Source: a bacterium
GTDB lineage: Bacteria > Planctomycetota > Planctomycetia > Isosphaerales > Isosphaeraceae
Direction of reading: 5' to 3'
Assembly (NCBI GenBank): GCA_016125085.1
Contig: WGMM01000027.1
Span: forward strand, 1-64,000
DNA: 64,000 nucleotides
Positions 43,746 to 52,578 of the stretch are shown here, piece after piece. Numbering within the stretch: position 1 is the stretch's first letter; each line of letters begins with the position of its first letter. The notes beneath the pieces were generated by a model that did not search any database, was not told the origin of the DNA, and worked only from the letters and a program-made list of their open reading frames with translations. Made by a program: the position numbers and the translations under genes.

Positions 43746-45092
43746 TCAAATCCGAATGCTGTCCGCGTGATTTTCGGAATTGTCGCGAAGGGGGCGAAAG
43801 TCGGAATCATCTGTTTCGAACATTCTGTGAGCCTGGTCGGCGATCCGGATCGGATCCCGGCGGCACAGGGGCTTGTCGAACTGGGCCTGAACCACGCCGA
43901 TATAGCGTTCTTCGAAACCAGCCTCGCAGTAGCAGAGATAATAGTCCCAGAGACGAATGAAGGATTCGTCGTAACCGAGTGAGCGGATTTCGTCGATGTG
44001 CTCATGGAAGGCTTTTCGCCACAGTCGCAAAGTCTGAGCATAATGGGGGGCGAAGTCTTCCAGGTAGACCAGCCGCAAATCGCTCGAGCGGCCGACGGAT
44101 TCGAGCATGGCGGCATTACTGGGCAAACAGCCGCCGGGGAATACGAATCGCTGAATGAAATCGACAGATTTCAAGTATTGAGCGTAGCCCTTCTCCGGCA
44201 TCACGATCGCCTGAATGACCATTGACCCGTCGGGCTTGAGCAGCTCTCCGCATTTGCGGAAATATTCGTCGAGATAACGATATCCTACGGCTTCGATCAT
44301 TTCGATCGAAACGAGTTTGTCGAACTGGCCGGTAAGGTCGCGGTAATCGCTCTGGAGAAGTGAAATCGCGTGGTTCAGGCCAGCCTGGTCGATTCGGGCT
44401 CGGGCCACAGCTGCCTGTTCGCCTGAAATCGTTGTCGTCGTGACGCGGCAGCCGTAATTCGAAGCTGCGTGAAGTGCGAAACCGCCCCAGCCGGTACCGA
44501 TTTCGATCACGGAATCGGACGATTTCAATTCGAGCTTGCGGCAGATTCGGTCGAACTTTTCGAACGAGGCATCGGCCATCGTCGCTCGCGACGAACGAAA
44601 GATCCCGCTGGAATAGGCAAGAGTTTCGTCGAGCCAGAGCGAGAAGAAGTCGTTCCCGAGATCGTAATGCGCCGCGATGTTCGACTTGCTTCCCGACTTC
44701 GTATTGGCATGAGCCCAATGGTAAAATTTGTGGACCGTTTTCACGACTCGCGAGAGACCTGAATCGAGCCTGGTGGCCGACTTGCGATTCCTCAGGAAAA
44801 TGCGGAACAGGGCGGTCAGGTCGTCGCACTCCCAATCGCCTTGAATATAGGACTCCGCGACCGATAGCGTGCCGCCCAGCACAGCCTTGCGGAAGAAATC
44901 CGGACGCCTCACACGGATCGCCGTCTGCAGGCTGTCCGTTTCGCCGAAGTGATTCACGGAATCGCCGTCGTGCAGGCGGATCTGACCACGCTGCATGCCG
45001 CTGAGCTTCTTTTCGAGCACTCGACGGAACATTCGGTCCATCGTCGTCGGGGCTTTCTCGGCCGCAGGCTCGGGAGAATTCTTCGCTCTCAT
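43746..45092 (-). CDS. Cyclopropane-fatty-acyl-phospholipid synthase family methyltransferase (first copy)
   Basis: A 448-residue COG2230 enzyme with the N-terminal lipid-binding domain of Cfa ([16 protein letters not shown], then [22 protein letters not shown]) and the catalytic domain: [20 protein letters not shown], motif [46 protein letters not shown] and [16 protein letters not shown]. This is closer to classic Cfa/UfaA1 than the next copy. The start ATG overlaps the DUF1365 stop (ATGA at 45089-45092), with a strong AGGAGAG site inside DUF1365. It could make cyclopropane, 10-methylene or 10-methyl fatty acids. Confidence 0.9.
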   Translation of the reverse strand: MRAKNSPEPAAEKAPTTMDRMFRRVLEKKLSGMQRGQIRLHDGDSVNHFGETDSLQTAIRVRRPDFFRKAVLGGTLSVAESYIQGDWECDDLTALFRIFLRNRKSATRLDSGLSRVVKTVHKFYHWAHANTKSGSKSNIAAHYDLGNDFFSLWLDETLAYSSGIFRSSRATMADASFEKFDRICRKLELKSSDSVIEIGTGWGGFALHAASNYGCRVTTTTISGEQAAVARARIDQAGLNHAISLLQSDYRDLTGQFDKLVSIEMIEAVGYRYLDEYFRKCGELLKPDGSMVIQAIVMPEKGYAQYLKSVDFIQRFVFPGGCLPSNAAMLESVGRSSDLRLVYLEDFAPHYAQTLRLWRKAFHEHIDEIRSLGYDESFIRLWDYYLCYCEAGFEERYIGVVQAQFDKPLCRRDPIRIADQAHRMFETDDSDFRPLRDNSENHADSIRI

Positions 45093-45946
45093 CTTTCGAT
45101 TCTCTCCTTAGATTCCTTCAATTGCGGTTCGATCGATCGGGGCGTTCGATTGGGGGCATGCACGTCGCCGGCCGCCGCCAGACGTGCGGGATGAGGCACG
45201 AAAGGCACTTTCTTAAGCCATAAAAGCAATGCCTGCCAGTAGATCGCCAGGATTATCCGAAGCGTCATCAGCGGATAGTATGCCAGAACTTTCGCCAGGT
45301 TCCTTCCCGTAACCGGCGATCGTTTCAGGCTCATCGAGGCTTCGAACGCCGGATCGGCGGAGTCCGTCGCACCGTTCGCGAAATTCGCGATGTGGACGGT
45401 CAGACCCTCCGCTGGAACGGAAAGTCGGAATCGATATTCGTAGTCCATTCCCATGAAGGGAGAAACGTGAAACTCTTTGGCCGCCGTTGCGATCACCTCA
45501 CCGCTGCTGCGACGCGCATCGAGCACATAACAATGGCGTTCGCCCCAGGGGGTGTTATGAACCTCGGCGACTACGAAGTTCAGTCGATCGCACTTGTCGA
45601 AGCAGTAAAACAGGCTGATCGGGTTCATCACGATCCCGAAATAGCGGAAATGGGTCAGCAGCCGGATCGGCCCGTCGGGGCGCTCGCCGGTTCGCTGCTC
45701 AATCAATTCTCTCACCGTCTCGGCGAGCGGCTGGTCGGCAGGTCCGAAGTGATCAGCCCTTCGAAACCAGGCAAGGCTGGGGGCTGCTGCAGACCAGAAC
45801 CAGCGGCGTGCGAATAGCCGGGGAAGTTCGTCGAGATCGACGTACATCTGAAAAATACGGTAACGGAAGGCATGATCCGCACGCTCACGCCGGCGGTGCC
45901 AGACTGACCCTTCATAGATGGCGCTGTGTTCGGAAGATCCGTTCAA
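45089..45946 (-). CDS. DUF1365 domain protein
   Basis: A 285-residue COG3496 protein of unknown biochemistry. The family start [20 protein letters not shown] and the later [20 protein letters not shown] and [15 protein letters not shown] motifs are clear. The start is a TTG at 45946: it is the only start in frame ahead of the conserved N-terminus, and it overlaps the stop of the FAD oxidoreductase gene (TTGA). CGGAG lies about 10 bases upstream. The C-terminal hydrophobic segment ([17 protein letters not shown]) may touch the membrane. DUF1365 genes nearly always sit with COG2907 oxidoreductases and CFA-type methyltransferases, as here. Confidence 0.88.
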   Translation of the reverse strand: MNGSSEHSAIYEGSVWHRRRERADHAFRYRIFQMYVDLDELPRLFARRWFWSAAAPSLAWFRRADHFGPADQPLAETVRELIEQRTGERPDGPIRLLTHFRYFGIVMNPISLFYCFDKCDRLNFVVAEVHNTPWGERHCYVLDARRSSGEVIATAAKEFHVSPFMGMDYEYRFRLSVPAEGLTVHIANFANGATDSADPAFEASMSLKRSPVTGRNLAKVLAYYPLMTLRIILAIYWQALLLWLKKVPFVPHPARLAAAGDVHAPNRTPRSIEPQLKESKERIER

Positions 45947-47238
45947 TTCGTGACTCCGGTCGCCACCACCGGTTCGACCCGGACCGGATCGGTCAACCTG
46001 GCCTTCAGGGATTCGACGACTCGCTGAGCGCTGACGACGCCGTCTTCATGGAAGCCGTTTCGCCAGTAAGCACCGCAGAATGATGTCCGGTTCGGGCCGA
46101 TCAACTCGTGGTGGCGAGCCTGGGCGGCAGCCCGGTCCGAAGTGAAGATCGGGTGGTGGTAGACGAACCGTTCGATAACCTTCGCCGGGTCGATCCGCTT
46201 TTCGTCGTTGAGCGTGACGCAGAAGGTCGTTTCGGAGTCGAGCCCCTGGAGGATGTTCATATCGTAAGTGACGCTTGCCGGAGCGGCCGGATCGCCCGTG
46301 ACCCTGTAATTCCAGCTTGCCCAGGCTTTACGACGAACCGGCAGGAGCGATTCGTCAGTATGGAGCACGGCCACGTTTCGCGAGTACGGAAATCGTGACA
46401 GGATTTGCCTTTCGGTCGTGGTGGCATTTTCGCCGAGGATTTTCAGAGCCTGATCGCTGTGGCAAGCGAAGATGACATGATCGAAAATTTCGGGAGCACC
46501 GCCCACCGGCGTCACTTCGACATGTCCTGGTTGCCGGCGAACTGATGCGATCGGCGAGTTCAGGCGGATCCGGTCGCGAAAGCCGCGAGTCATGACATCG
46601 ACATAGTTCCGTGAACCACCCTGGATGACTCGCCATTGAGGCCGGTCGCGAAGATCGAGAAGCCCATGGTTTCGATAGAATTCGGCGATGAATCGAATCG
46701 GGAAGTCGCCGAAAGTTCCTGTGGGGCAGGACCATATGGCTGCGCCCATCGGGAGCAGGTAAAGCTCCCGAAAAGCCCGGGAGAATCTGTGAGTATCCAA
46801 AAACTGGCCGACCGTCGTGCCATCGTCCGGAGCATCGGCGACGACGCGGGCCAGGCGGTTGAAACGGACGATATCCCAGAGGAGCCTGTGAAATTTCGGG
46901 CGGAACAGATTCGACCGCTGAGCGAAGAGCGTGTCGGGCGAGTGCCCGTTATACTCCAGGCCGGTCGCTTCGTCGTGAACGCTGAAACTCATGATCGTCG
47001 GCTTGGATACGACGCCAAGCGATTCGAGCAGAGCGATGAAGTTCGGATAGGTTCGATCGTTGTAGACGATGAATCCGGTATCGATTGACCAGGTACGGCC
47101 GTTTCGAGTCACGTCGAAGGTATTGGTATGGCCGCCTGCTCGGTCCTCGGCTTCGAAGAGTGTGATATCGCAAAAGCCATGAAGGGCGTTAGTCACATAC
47201 AGACCGGAAATACCTGAACCGATGACTGCGACTTTCAT
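45943..47238 (-). CDS. FAD-dependent oxidoreductase (COG2907, amine-oxidase fold)
   Basis: A 431-residue flavoprotein and first gene of the five-gene lipid operon. It starts with the dinucleotide-binding loop [19 protein letters not shown], then [14 protein letters not shown]. The middle contains [17 protein letters not shown] and [20 protein letters not shown], which are characteristic of COG2907. The ATG at 47238 is preferred because the fold begins there; upstream in-frame ATG (47277) and GTG (47310) starts have no ribosome binding site. It probably reduces or desaturates the acyl group that the methyltransferases modify. The stop overlaps the next gene's TTG start. Confidence 0.87.
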   Translation of the reverse strand: MKVAVIGSGISGLYVTNALHGFCDITLFEAEDRAGGHTNTFDVTRNGRTWSIDTGFIVYNDRTYPNFIALLESLGVVSKPTIMSFSVHDEATGLEYNGHSPDTLFAQRSNLFRPKFHRLLWDIVRFNRLARVVADAPDDGTTVGQFLDTHRFSRAFRELYLLPMGAAIWSCPTGTFGDFPIRFIAEFYRNHGLLDLRDRPQWRVIQGGSRNYVDVMTRGFRDRIRLNSPIASVRRQPGHVEVTPVGGAPEIFDHVIFACHSDQALKILGENATTTERQILSRFPYSRNVAVLHTDESLLPVRRKAWASWNYRVTGDPAAPASVTYDMNILQGLDSETTFCVTLNDEKRIDPAKVIERFVYHHPIFTSDRAAAQARHHELIGPNRTSFCGAYWRNGFHEDGVVSAQRVVESLKARLTDPVRVEPVVATGVTN

Positions 47239-47499
47239 GCAGGAAATCTGCTTTCGGCCCTTGGGAATGAATGACATACGGCGTGGTTCGTCACGGCTGA
47301 CCACATACACTAACTAAGACTTTCGATGCCGATCGGCAAGGTGCCGCTCGCGGGTTTTCTCCTGCAATCGAAAAATTCGGAACTGGTTCTGGACGAAAAC
47401 GGAATTCCGGATATGTGAAATTGATAAGCGAGATTTCGGCGACCGGAAGTCGTAATCGATGTACCGGACCCCCCGCCAGTGACTCGACAGGGCCTCTTC
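47239..47499. promoter_or_regulatory. Divergent promoter region of the lipid-modification locus
   Basis: About 260 bases between the FAD oxidoreductase (minus) and the desaturase (plus). Both promoters must lie here and could be controlled together. No consensus sigma70 pair stands out, which would fit an alternative sigma factor. Confidence 0.45.
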
Positions 47500-48444
47500 A
47501 TGCCAGCGAAGACTTCTCTATCTGCCGCGATATCGACTTCGATCGAAGTCAGGTCAGAACGCGTTATCGCACCGGAATCACGTCCGCACGATTCGCAAGT
47601 TCGGGACGAAAGTCCGGATGTGGTTCGTCTCGTGTCTCTTGTGATCATGCATATCGGCTGTCTGGGCGTTTTCTGGGTCGGCTGGAGCTGGACCGCCGCG
47701 GTCGTGGCCTTCGTTTTCTATGTCGCACGCGCATTCGGGCTTACGGCATTCTATCACCGCTATTTCTCCCACCGGTCCTTCAAGACGAGCCGGTGGTTTC
47801 AGTTCGTGGGAGCCACACTCGGCTGCCTGGCCCTGCAGAAGGGGCCGCTGTGGTGGGCCGCTCATCATCGCCAGCACCATAAAAGCTCCGACCATGACGG
47901 CGATGTCCATTCGCCCCATGTCGATGGCGTACTCTGGTCCCATATGGGCTGGTTCCTGACGCCCGGGAACAATCGATTGCGGGTTGATCTCGTACGCGAC
48001 TGGCTCAAATTTCCGGAATTGAAATGGTTAGACCGGTGCGCTCCCCTGGTCGGTGTCGCATTCGGCGTCAGTCTTTACGCCTTCGGTGAAATGCTCAGGA
48101 TCTACGCGCCGGAGCTTGGTACGAATGGCTGGCAGATGTTCGTCTGGGTCTTTTTCGTGAGCACTGTGGCTCTCTATCATGCGACGTACTGCGTCAATTC
48201 GCTGGCGCATCTCAGAGGGTCGCGACGTTACGAAACCACCGACAGCAGCCGAAATAACCTCTTCGTGGCGATCATCACCTTGGGGGAGGGCTGGCATAAC
48301 AATCATCATCATTATCCCTCTTCTGCCCGGCAGGGTTTCTTCTGGTGGGAGATCGATGTCACTTACTACATTCTTGTTCTGCTCAGCAAGTGTGGGGTGG
48401 TTTGGGGGATACGTCCTGTTCCCCGTCATGTGCTCGAAGGATGA
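47500..48444 (+). CDS. Membrane fatty-acid desaturase (acyl-CoA delta-9 type)
   Basis: A 314-residue di-iron membrane desaturase introducing a double bond in an acyl chain. The three histidine boxes are present: HRYFSH, HRQHH and EGWHNNHHH, with helices before and between them (LVIMHIGCLGVFWVGW; MFVWVFFVSTVALYH). The length and box spacing match the stearoyl-CoA desaturase group. The ATG at 47500 is preferred; a GTG at 47479 would add seven residues. Divergent from the CFA-type operon, it would supply the unsaturated acyl chains those methyltransferases need. Confidence 0.9.
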   Translation: MPAKTSLSAAISTSIEVRSERVIAPESRPHDSQVRDESPDVVRLVSLVIMHIGCLGVFWVGWSWTAAVVAFVFYVARAFGLTAFYHRYFSHRSFKTSRWFQFVGATLGCLALQKGPLWWAAHHRQHHKSSDHDGDVHSPHVDGVLWSHMGWFLTPGNNRLRVDLVRDWLKFPELKWLDRCAPLVGVAFGVSLYAFGEMLRIYAPELGTNGWQMFVWVFFVSTVALYHATYCVNSLAHLRGSRRYETTDSSRNNLFVAIITLGEGWHNNHHHYPSSARQGFFWWEIDVTYYILVLLSKCGVVWGIRPVPRHVLEG

Positions 48445-48756
48445 CTTGTCGGTGGAATCGCTGGCCCGAATCGCGAATCTGTCACACAGCGATCATCCAT
48501 GCAATCACTGACTGACGGCAGCTCGTGATTGTCGTTTGTTGCTGTCATCTCAGGGCTGGCGCCTGATTCGAATCGCCGGCCAGGACAGCCTGCAATCATG
48601 GGTGCATGCGGTTTCCGAATGAAAAATCCGAATTATTGACAGTGAATTGGCTTGGCGATTCGATCAAATTTCCTAAGATAACAGGACGAACTTTGGCCGG
48701 GGGATGGTGTGCGCCCATCTCACGGATTGATCGATGCCCTGAGCACGGGATCACTT
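48445..48756. other. Intergenic region with a candidate promoter for the type I secretion genes
   Basis: About 310 bases without a gene. TTGGCG (48652-48657) and TAAGAT (48674-48679) with a 16-base spacer form a moderate sigma70-like pair about 80 bases before the ABC start. A perfect TTGACA occurs at 48635-48640 but has no -10 at a proper distance. Confidence 0.35.
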
Positions 48757-50982
48757 ATGTCTCGGCGAAGCACCACTATCGGATTGTCGGTCAGCGATTT
48801 GTTCGATCGCGTTCAGCGTGACGTGCTGAAAACAGGCGACACTCTGGCGATCGGTCGTGCGATCGGCATGCATCGAGCCGAACTGGTGGCTGACCGGTGG
48901 ACCGAACTGCTTTCCGCGGTTTCGATCGAGTTGCGAATGAGGGCGAGCCTTGGCGAAGGCGTGCTCGACGAAGCCGCTGAATGGGCCATGCCCGAGATGC
49001 CCGTCGTGCTGAGCATGGGCGAAGGCAGCGAACGCAAATATGTGATCATTCACGATCGACAGGGCGGGCGGATCCTGGTCACGCTTGGTCCGGATCCGCA
49101 TCAAAGCGACTGGATCGGTCGGCGAGAACTCGAAAACCGGCTTGGTCTCAAAAGGGATCAGCGCACTTACTGGATGGCGATTGCGACTGCAACTCCGGCG
49201 GTTCGACTCGACCCGGCTGACAGTGGTCCTTCACTCGTTTTGCCGGGGCTTGGAGTCACGAATCGTTCAGAAGATGCCCATAGTCATGATCACGGACACG
49301 GTCATGCCAGCGTGCCGCCAACCCGGCGGCTGCTGCAGATTCTCAGGCCGGAAATGACGGACATACGCGCCATCGGGATCTACGCCCTGGCCACAAGCAT
49401 CCTGGGCCTGGCGACTCCATTGGCGGTGGAGGCCCTGGTGGCCTCCGTCGGCTTCCGCATGCTTCTGCAGCAAGTCGTTGTCCTCTCGGTCGTTCTGTTC
49501 GCATTTCTGGCTCTTGCGGCGGCATTCTTCACGATTCAGAAGTATGTGGTCGAAGTGATTCAGCGGAGGATTTTCGTTCGGATCGTCGCTGATCTCGCAT
49601 TTCGATTGCCCCGGGTCAAGCTGAGTGCGTTCGACTCTCAGAACGGGCCGGAACTCGTGAACCGGTTCTTCGACGTGATGACGATCCAGAAAACGCTGGC
49701 TGGCTTGCTGACCGACGGGATCTACCTGCTCATCACGACGACGATCGGTCTTTTGGTCATGGGTTTTTACCACCCGTATCTGCTCGGTTTTGACATCGTC
49801 CTGCTTGCCTCGATCGCTTTCATCATCCTGGTGATGGGCCGAGGTGGCGTCCGGACCGCGATCAACGAGAGCATCGCCAAATACGAAATGGCTGCCTGGC
49901 TGGAGGAACTCGCCCGCCTTCCACGCACCATGAAGCATTACAGTGGGGCAGATCTCGCGATCGAGCGTGCGGATGCTCTCGCTCGAAATTATCTTGATGC
50001 TCGACGCTCGCACTTCCGGATCGTCTACCGGCAAGTTCTTTTCACCGTCACGCTGCAGGTGCTTGCCAGCACGGCGCTACTCGGGCTTGGCGGCTGGCTC
50101 GTGATCAATGGTCAGCTGACGCTTGGCCAGCTCGTGGCCAGCGAATTGATCGTGGCTCTGGTCGTCGGGTCTTTCGCGAAAATGGGTAAGCATATCGAAG
50201 ACTTTTACGATCTGGTTGCCGCTGCCGACAAAATCGGTCACATGATCGATCTTCCTGTGGAGCCTGGAACAGGAGAACCTGTCCCAGCTCCTCCGGAACC
50301 GGCACGGGTGGACGTCCGCGGTCTGTTTGTGCGTGACTCGCATGGTCACACGAACCTGGGGCCTCTGGATTTGAAACTCGAACCAGGTGAAAAAGTCGGC
50401 CTGGCAGGCGTTTGCGGCAGCGGAAAGTCGACGCTGCTCGACGTCCTGGGTGGCGTTCGGGAGTATTCGGGGGGAAGCGTTCGATACGACGGACTTGAAC
50501 TGAAAGACGTTTTGCCCGAAAGTTACAGAGGGCAGGTCGGTTATGTCTCTGCCGAACCTGCGATTTTCGGGACTCTGCTGGACAACATTCGCGTTGGCCG
50601 GGAAGGGATGAGTCTTCGGGAGGTACGATGGGCGCTGACCGTGGTCGGTCTTGAGCACAAGTTTTCGAAGACCGAACATGGCCTTTACGCGGATATCGGG
50701 CTGGCGGGGCAGGGGCTTTCGCTGGGTGAAGCCGCTCGTCTTGCGATCGCCCGGGCGATCGTTTCCCAGCCAAGGCTGTTGCTGATCGACGGTGAACTGG
50801 ATCTGCTCGATTCCGCATCTCGCGAAAGGGTACTGGAGGTTCTGCTCGATCCGACCGCATCCTGGACTCTGGTCCTGGCGACTCAGGCACCCGAGATTCT
50901 GGCGAAAATGGACAGGGTGGTGACGCTGCATGCCAATCTGCATGAAGCGCATGCCCATGCACTCTCACACGACGGACACTGA
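48757..50982 (+). CDS. Type I secretion ABC exporter with degenerate ATPase motifs
   Basis: A 741-residue half-transporter of the HlyB type, but without a C39 peptidase triad in its N-terminal domain (1-170). A His-rich linker (about 172-183, HSHDHGHGH) leads to a six-helix membrane domain (about 200-470) and an ATPase domain. Walker A is intact (GVCGSGKST, 551-559). The signature is LSLGE (654-658) instead of LSGGQ, Walker B reads LLLIDGELD with G679 where the catalytic Glu belongs, and the switch His is Q710 (ATQAPE). The last 17 residues contain six His. ATP hydrolysis may be slow or use other residues. The ATG at 48757 is chosen; a GTG at 48709 is possible. First of three genes with HlyD and TolC. 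Confidence 0.85.
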   Translation: MSRRSTTIGLSVSDLFDRVQRDVLKTGDTLAIGRAIGMHRAELVADRWTELLSAVSIELRMRASLGEGVLDEAAEWAMPEMPVVLSMGEGSERKYVIIHDRQGGRILVTLGPDPHQSDWIGRRELENRLGLKRDQRTYWMAIATATPAVRLDPADSGPSLVLPGLGVTNRSEDAHSHDHGHGHASVPPTRRLLQILRPEMTDIRAIGIYALATSILGLATPLAVEALVASVGFRMLLQQVVVLSVVLFAFLALAAAFFTIQKYVVEVIQRRIFVRIVADLAFRLPRVKLSAFDSQNGPELVNRFFDVMTIQKTLAGLLTDGIYLLITTTIGLLVMGFYHPYLLGFDIVLLASIAFIILVMGRGGVRTAINESIAKYEMAAWLEELARLPRTMKHYSGADLAIERADALARNYLDARRSHFRIVYRQVLFTVTLQVLASTALLGLGGWLVINGQLTLGQLVASELIVALVVGSFAKMGKHIEDFYDLVAAADKIGHMIDLPVEPGTGEPVPAPPEPARVDVRGLFVRDSHGHTNLGPLDLKLEPGEKVGLAGVCGSGKSTLLDVLGGVREYSGGSVRYDGLELKDVLPESYRGQVGYVSAEPAIFGTLLDNIRVGREGMSLREVRWALTVVGLEHKFSKTEHGLYADIGLAGQGLSLGEAARLAIARAIVSQPRLLLIDGELDLLDSASRERVLEVLLDPTASWTLVLATQAPEILAKMDRVVTLHANLHEAHAHALSHDGH

Positions 50983-51036
50983 TTTCGGCACTCGGACCGA
51001 TCGAGCGAAGATTGACGAATGACCGGGAGCGTACCG

Positions 51037-52476
51037 ATGGCGACAGTGACGGAAACCGAAAAGAAATCGACGGAATTGAAACCGGCCGTGCCGAAGTTCG
51101 CACCGCCAGGCCGGCGTGCGGATACGGGGGTGATGCTCGATTCGGTCAGCCAGTTACCGGCACTAAGGCTGGTGCAGCCTCCACGCAGATCTCGGCGTCT
51201 CGCCAGATTTCTTTTGTTATGCCTTCTGGCGATGCCTGTAGCCCTGGCCATGATCCCCTGGCGGCAGACGGTCAGTGGCATGGGCAAAGTGGTGGCGCTG
51301 GACCCGACCTACCGTCCGCAGATCATCGAAGCACCCGTGAGCGGCCGGATTACGAACTGGTGGGTGGAGGAAGGCTCACGCGTCAATGCGGGCGATCGAA
51401 TGGTCGAAATCCTTGACAACGACCCGAATTACGTTCAGCGGCTGGAAGATCAGCGGAGGGCGATTTCGACCAAGCTGAAGGCCTACGAAGAGAAGATCAA
51501 GCTGAACGAGATGCAGGTTCAACTCTTGCAGCAGGCGAGGGATCTTTCCGTGAATTCGGCGAAGGCCCAGCTCGACGTATCCCAGGAAAAGATGCTGCAG
51601 GCTGAGCAGAATTTGAAATCGGCTCAGGCCTCTTTCGAACGTGACACATATCAGGTGAAGCGAATCCGCCAGCTGGCGAATGAGGGGCTGGCATCTGCGC
51701 GGGACCTTGAAGTCGCTGAACGGGACTTCAAATCGAGCGAAGCACTCGTCGGTGCCGACCAGAAAGAGCTGGAGGCCGCACGCAAGAATCGGGATTCCAA
51801 GAAGGCGGATCTGGACAGGATCATCCCGGCCGAAAACGCCAAGATTCAGGATTCCCTGTCATATTTACAGGCCTCAGTGGCTGAAGTCGAGACGACCCGC
51901 AAGGACCTGTCTGACCTGGAAGTGAAAATCGAACGCCAGAAAACGCAGATGATCTATGCCCCGAAGAACGGCACAGTCTTTCGCATCCTGGCGAACCAGA
52001 CATTGACCGGCCAGGTTCGCGAAGGCGACCCGCTGATTCATTTCGTGCCTGATTCGACGAGAAACGTCACGGAAATCTACGTTTACGGTAACGATATGCC
52101 ACTGGTTCACAAAGGCGATCCGGTTCGGCTGCAATTCGAAGGCTGGCCCGCGATTCAGTTCGTCGGCTGGCCAAGTGTAGCTGTGGGAACGTTTGGAGGA
52201 CGGGTGCTCCTGGTCGATCAGACTGACGATGGCAAAGGAAAATTCCGGATCCTCGTAGAGCCTGACCCGAATGACGATCCGTGGCCTTCCAATAACTACC
52301 TCCGGCAGGGGGTGAAGGCCAAGGGTTTCGTTCTGCTCAACGAAGTCCGTCTGGGTTACGAAATGTGGCGGCGTCTCAATGGCTTCCCGCCTGTGATTTC
52401 CGATTCCGAGCCCGACGACGACGACGACGACAAATCGGAGAAATCCGGCAAGATTAAGATCAAACGGCCGAAGTGA
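51037..52476 (+). CDS. HlyD-family membrane fusion (periplasmic adaptor) protein
   Basis: A 479-residue adaptor linking the ABC exporter to the outer-membrane channel. The cytoplasmic tail is followed by a helix (FLLLCLLAMPVALAMIPW), then lipoyl halves VVALDPTYRPQIIEAPVSG and IYAPKNGTVFRILA, on either side of a long coiled-coil hairpin (about 135-300, KTSxLK-type Lys/Glu/Gln-rich). A beta-barrel domain follows, with MPLVHKGDPVRLQFEGWPA. The C-terminus is an Asp run (DDDDDD) and a Lys-rich tail. The ATG at 51037 has GGGAG 7 bases upstream; another ATG at 51019 is possible. It starts 55 bases after the ABC stop. Confidence 0.9.
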   Translation: MATVTETEKKSTELKPAVPKFAPPGRRADTGVMLDSVSQLPALRLVQPPRRSRRLARFLLLCLLAMPVALAMIPWRQTVSGMGKVVALDPTYRPQIIEAPVSGRITNWWVEEGSRVNAGDRMVEILDNDPNYVQRLEDQRRAISTKLKAYEEKIKLNEMQVQLLQQARDLSVNSAKAQLDVSQEKMLQAEQNLKSAQASFERDTYQVKRIRQLANEGLASARDLEVAERDFKSSEALVGADQKELEAARKNRDSKKADLDRIIPAENAKIQDSLSYLQASVAEVETTRKDLSDLEVKIERQKTQMIYAPKNGTVFRILANQTLTGQVREGDPLIHFVPDSTRNVTEIYVYGNDMPLVHKGDPVRLQFEGWPAIQFVGWPSVAVGTFGGRVLLVDQTDDGKGKFRILVEPDPNDDPWPSNNYLRQGVKAKGFVLLNEVRLGYEMWRRLNGFPPVISDSEPDDDDDDKSEKSGKIKIKRPK

Positions 52477-52578
52477 TCGTACCGGTCGTGACGATAAAGT
52501 ATTCTGAGACGGAGTGACCGGCACGTTCCATGCCGGTCACCTGACCGGATCGATTCGCCCATGGAGGGGCCGGAACGA

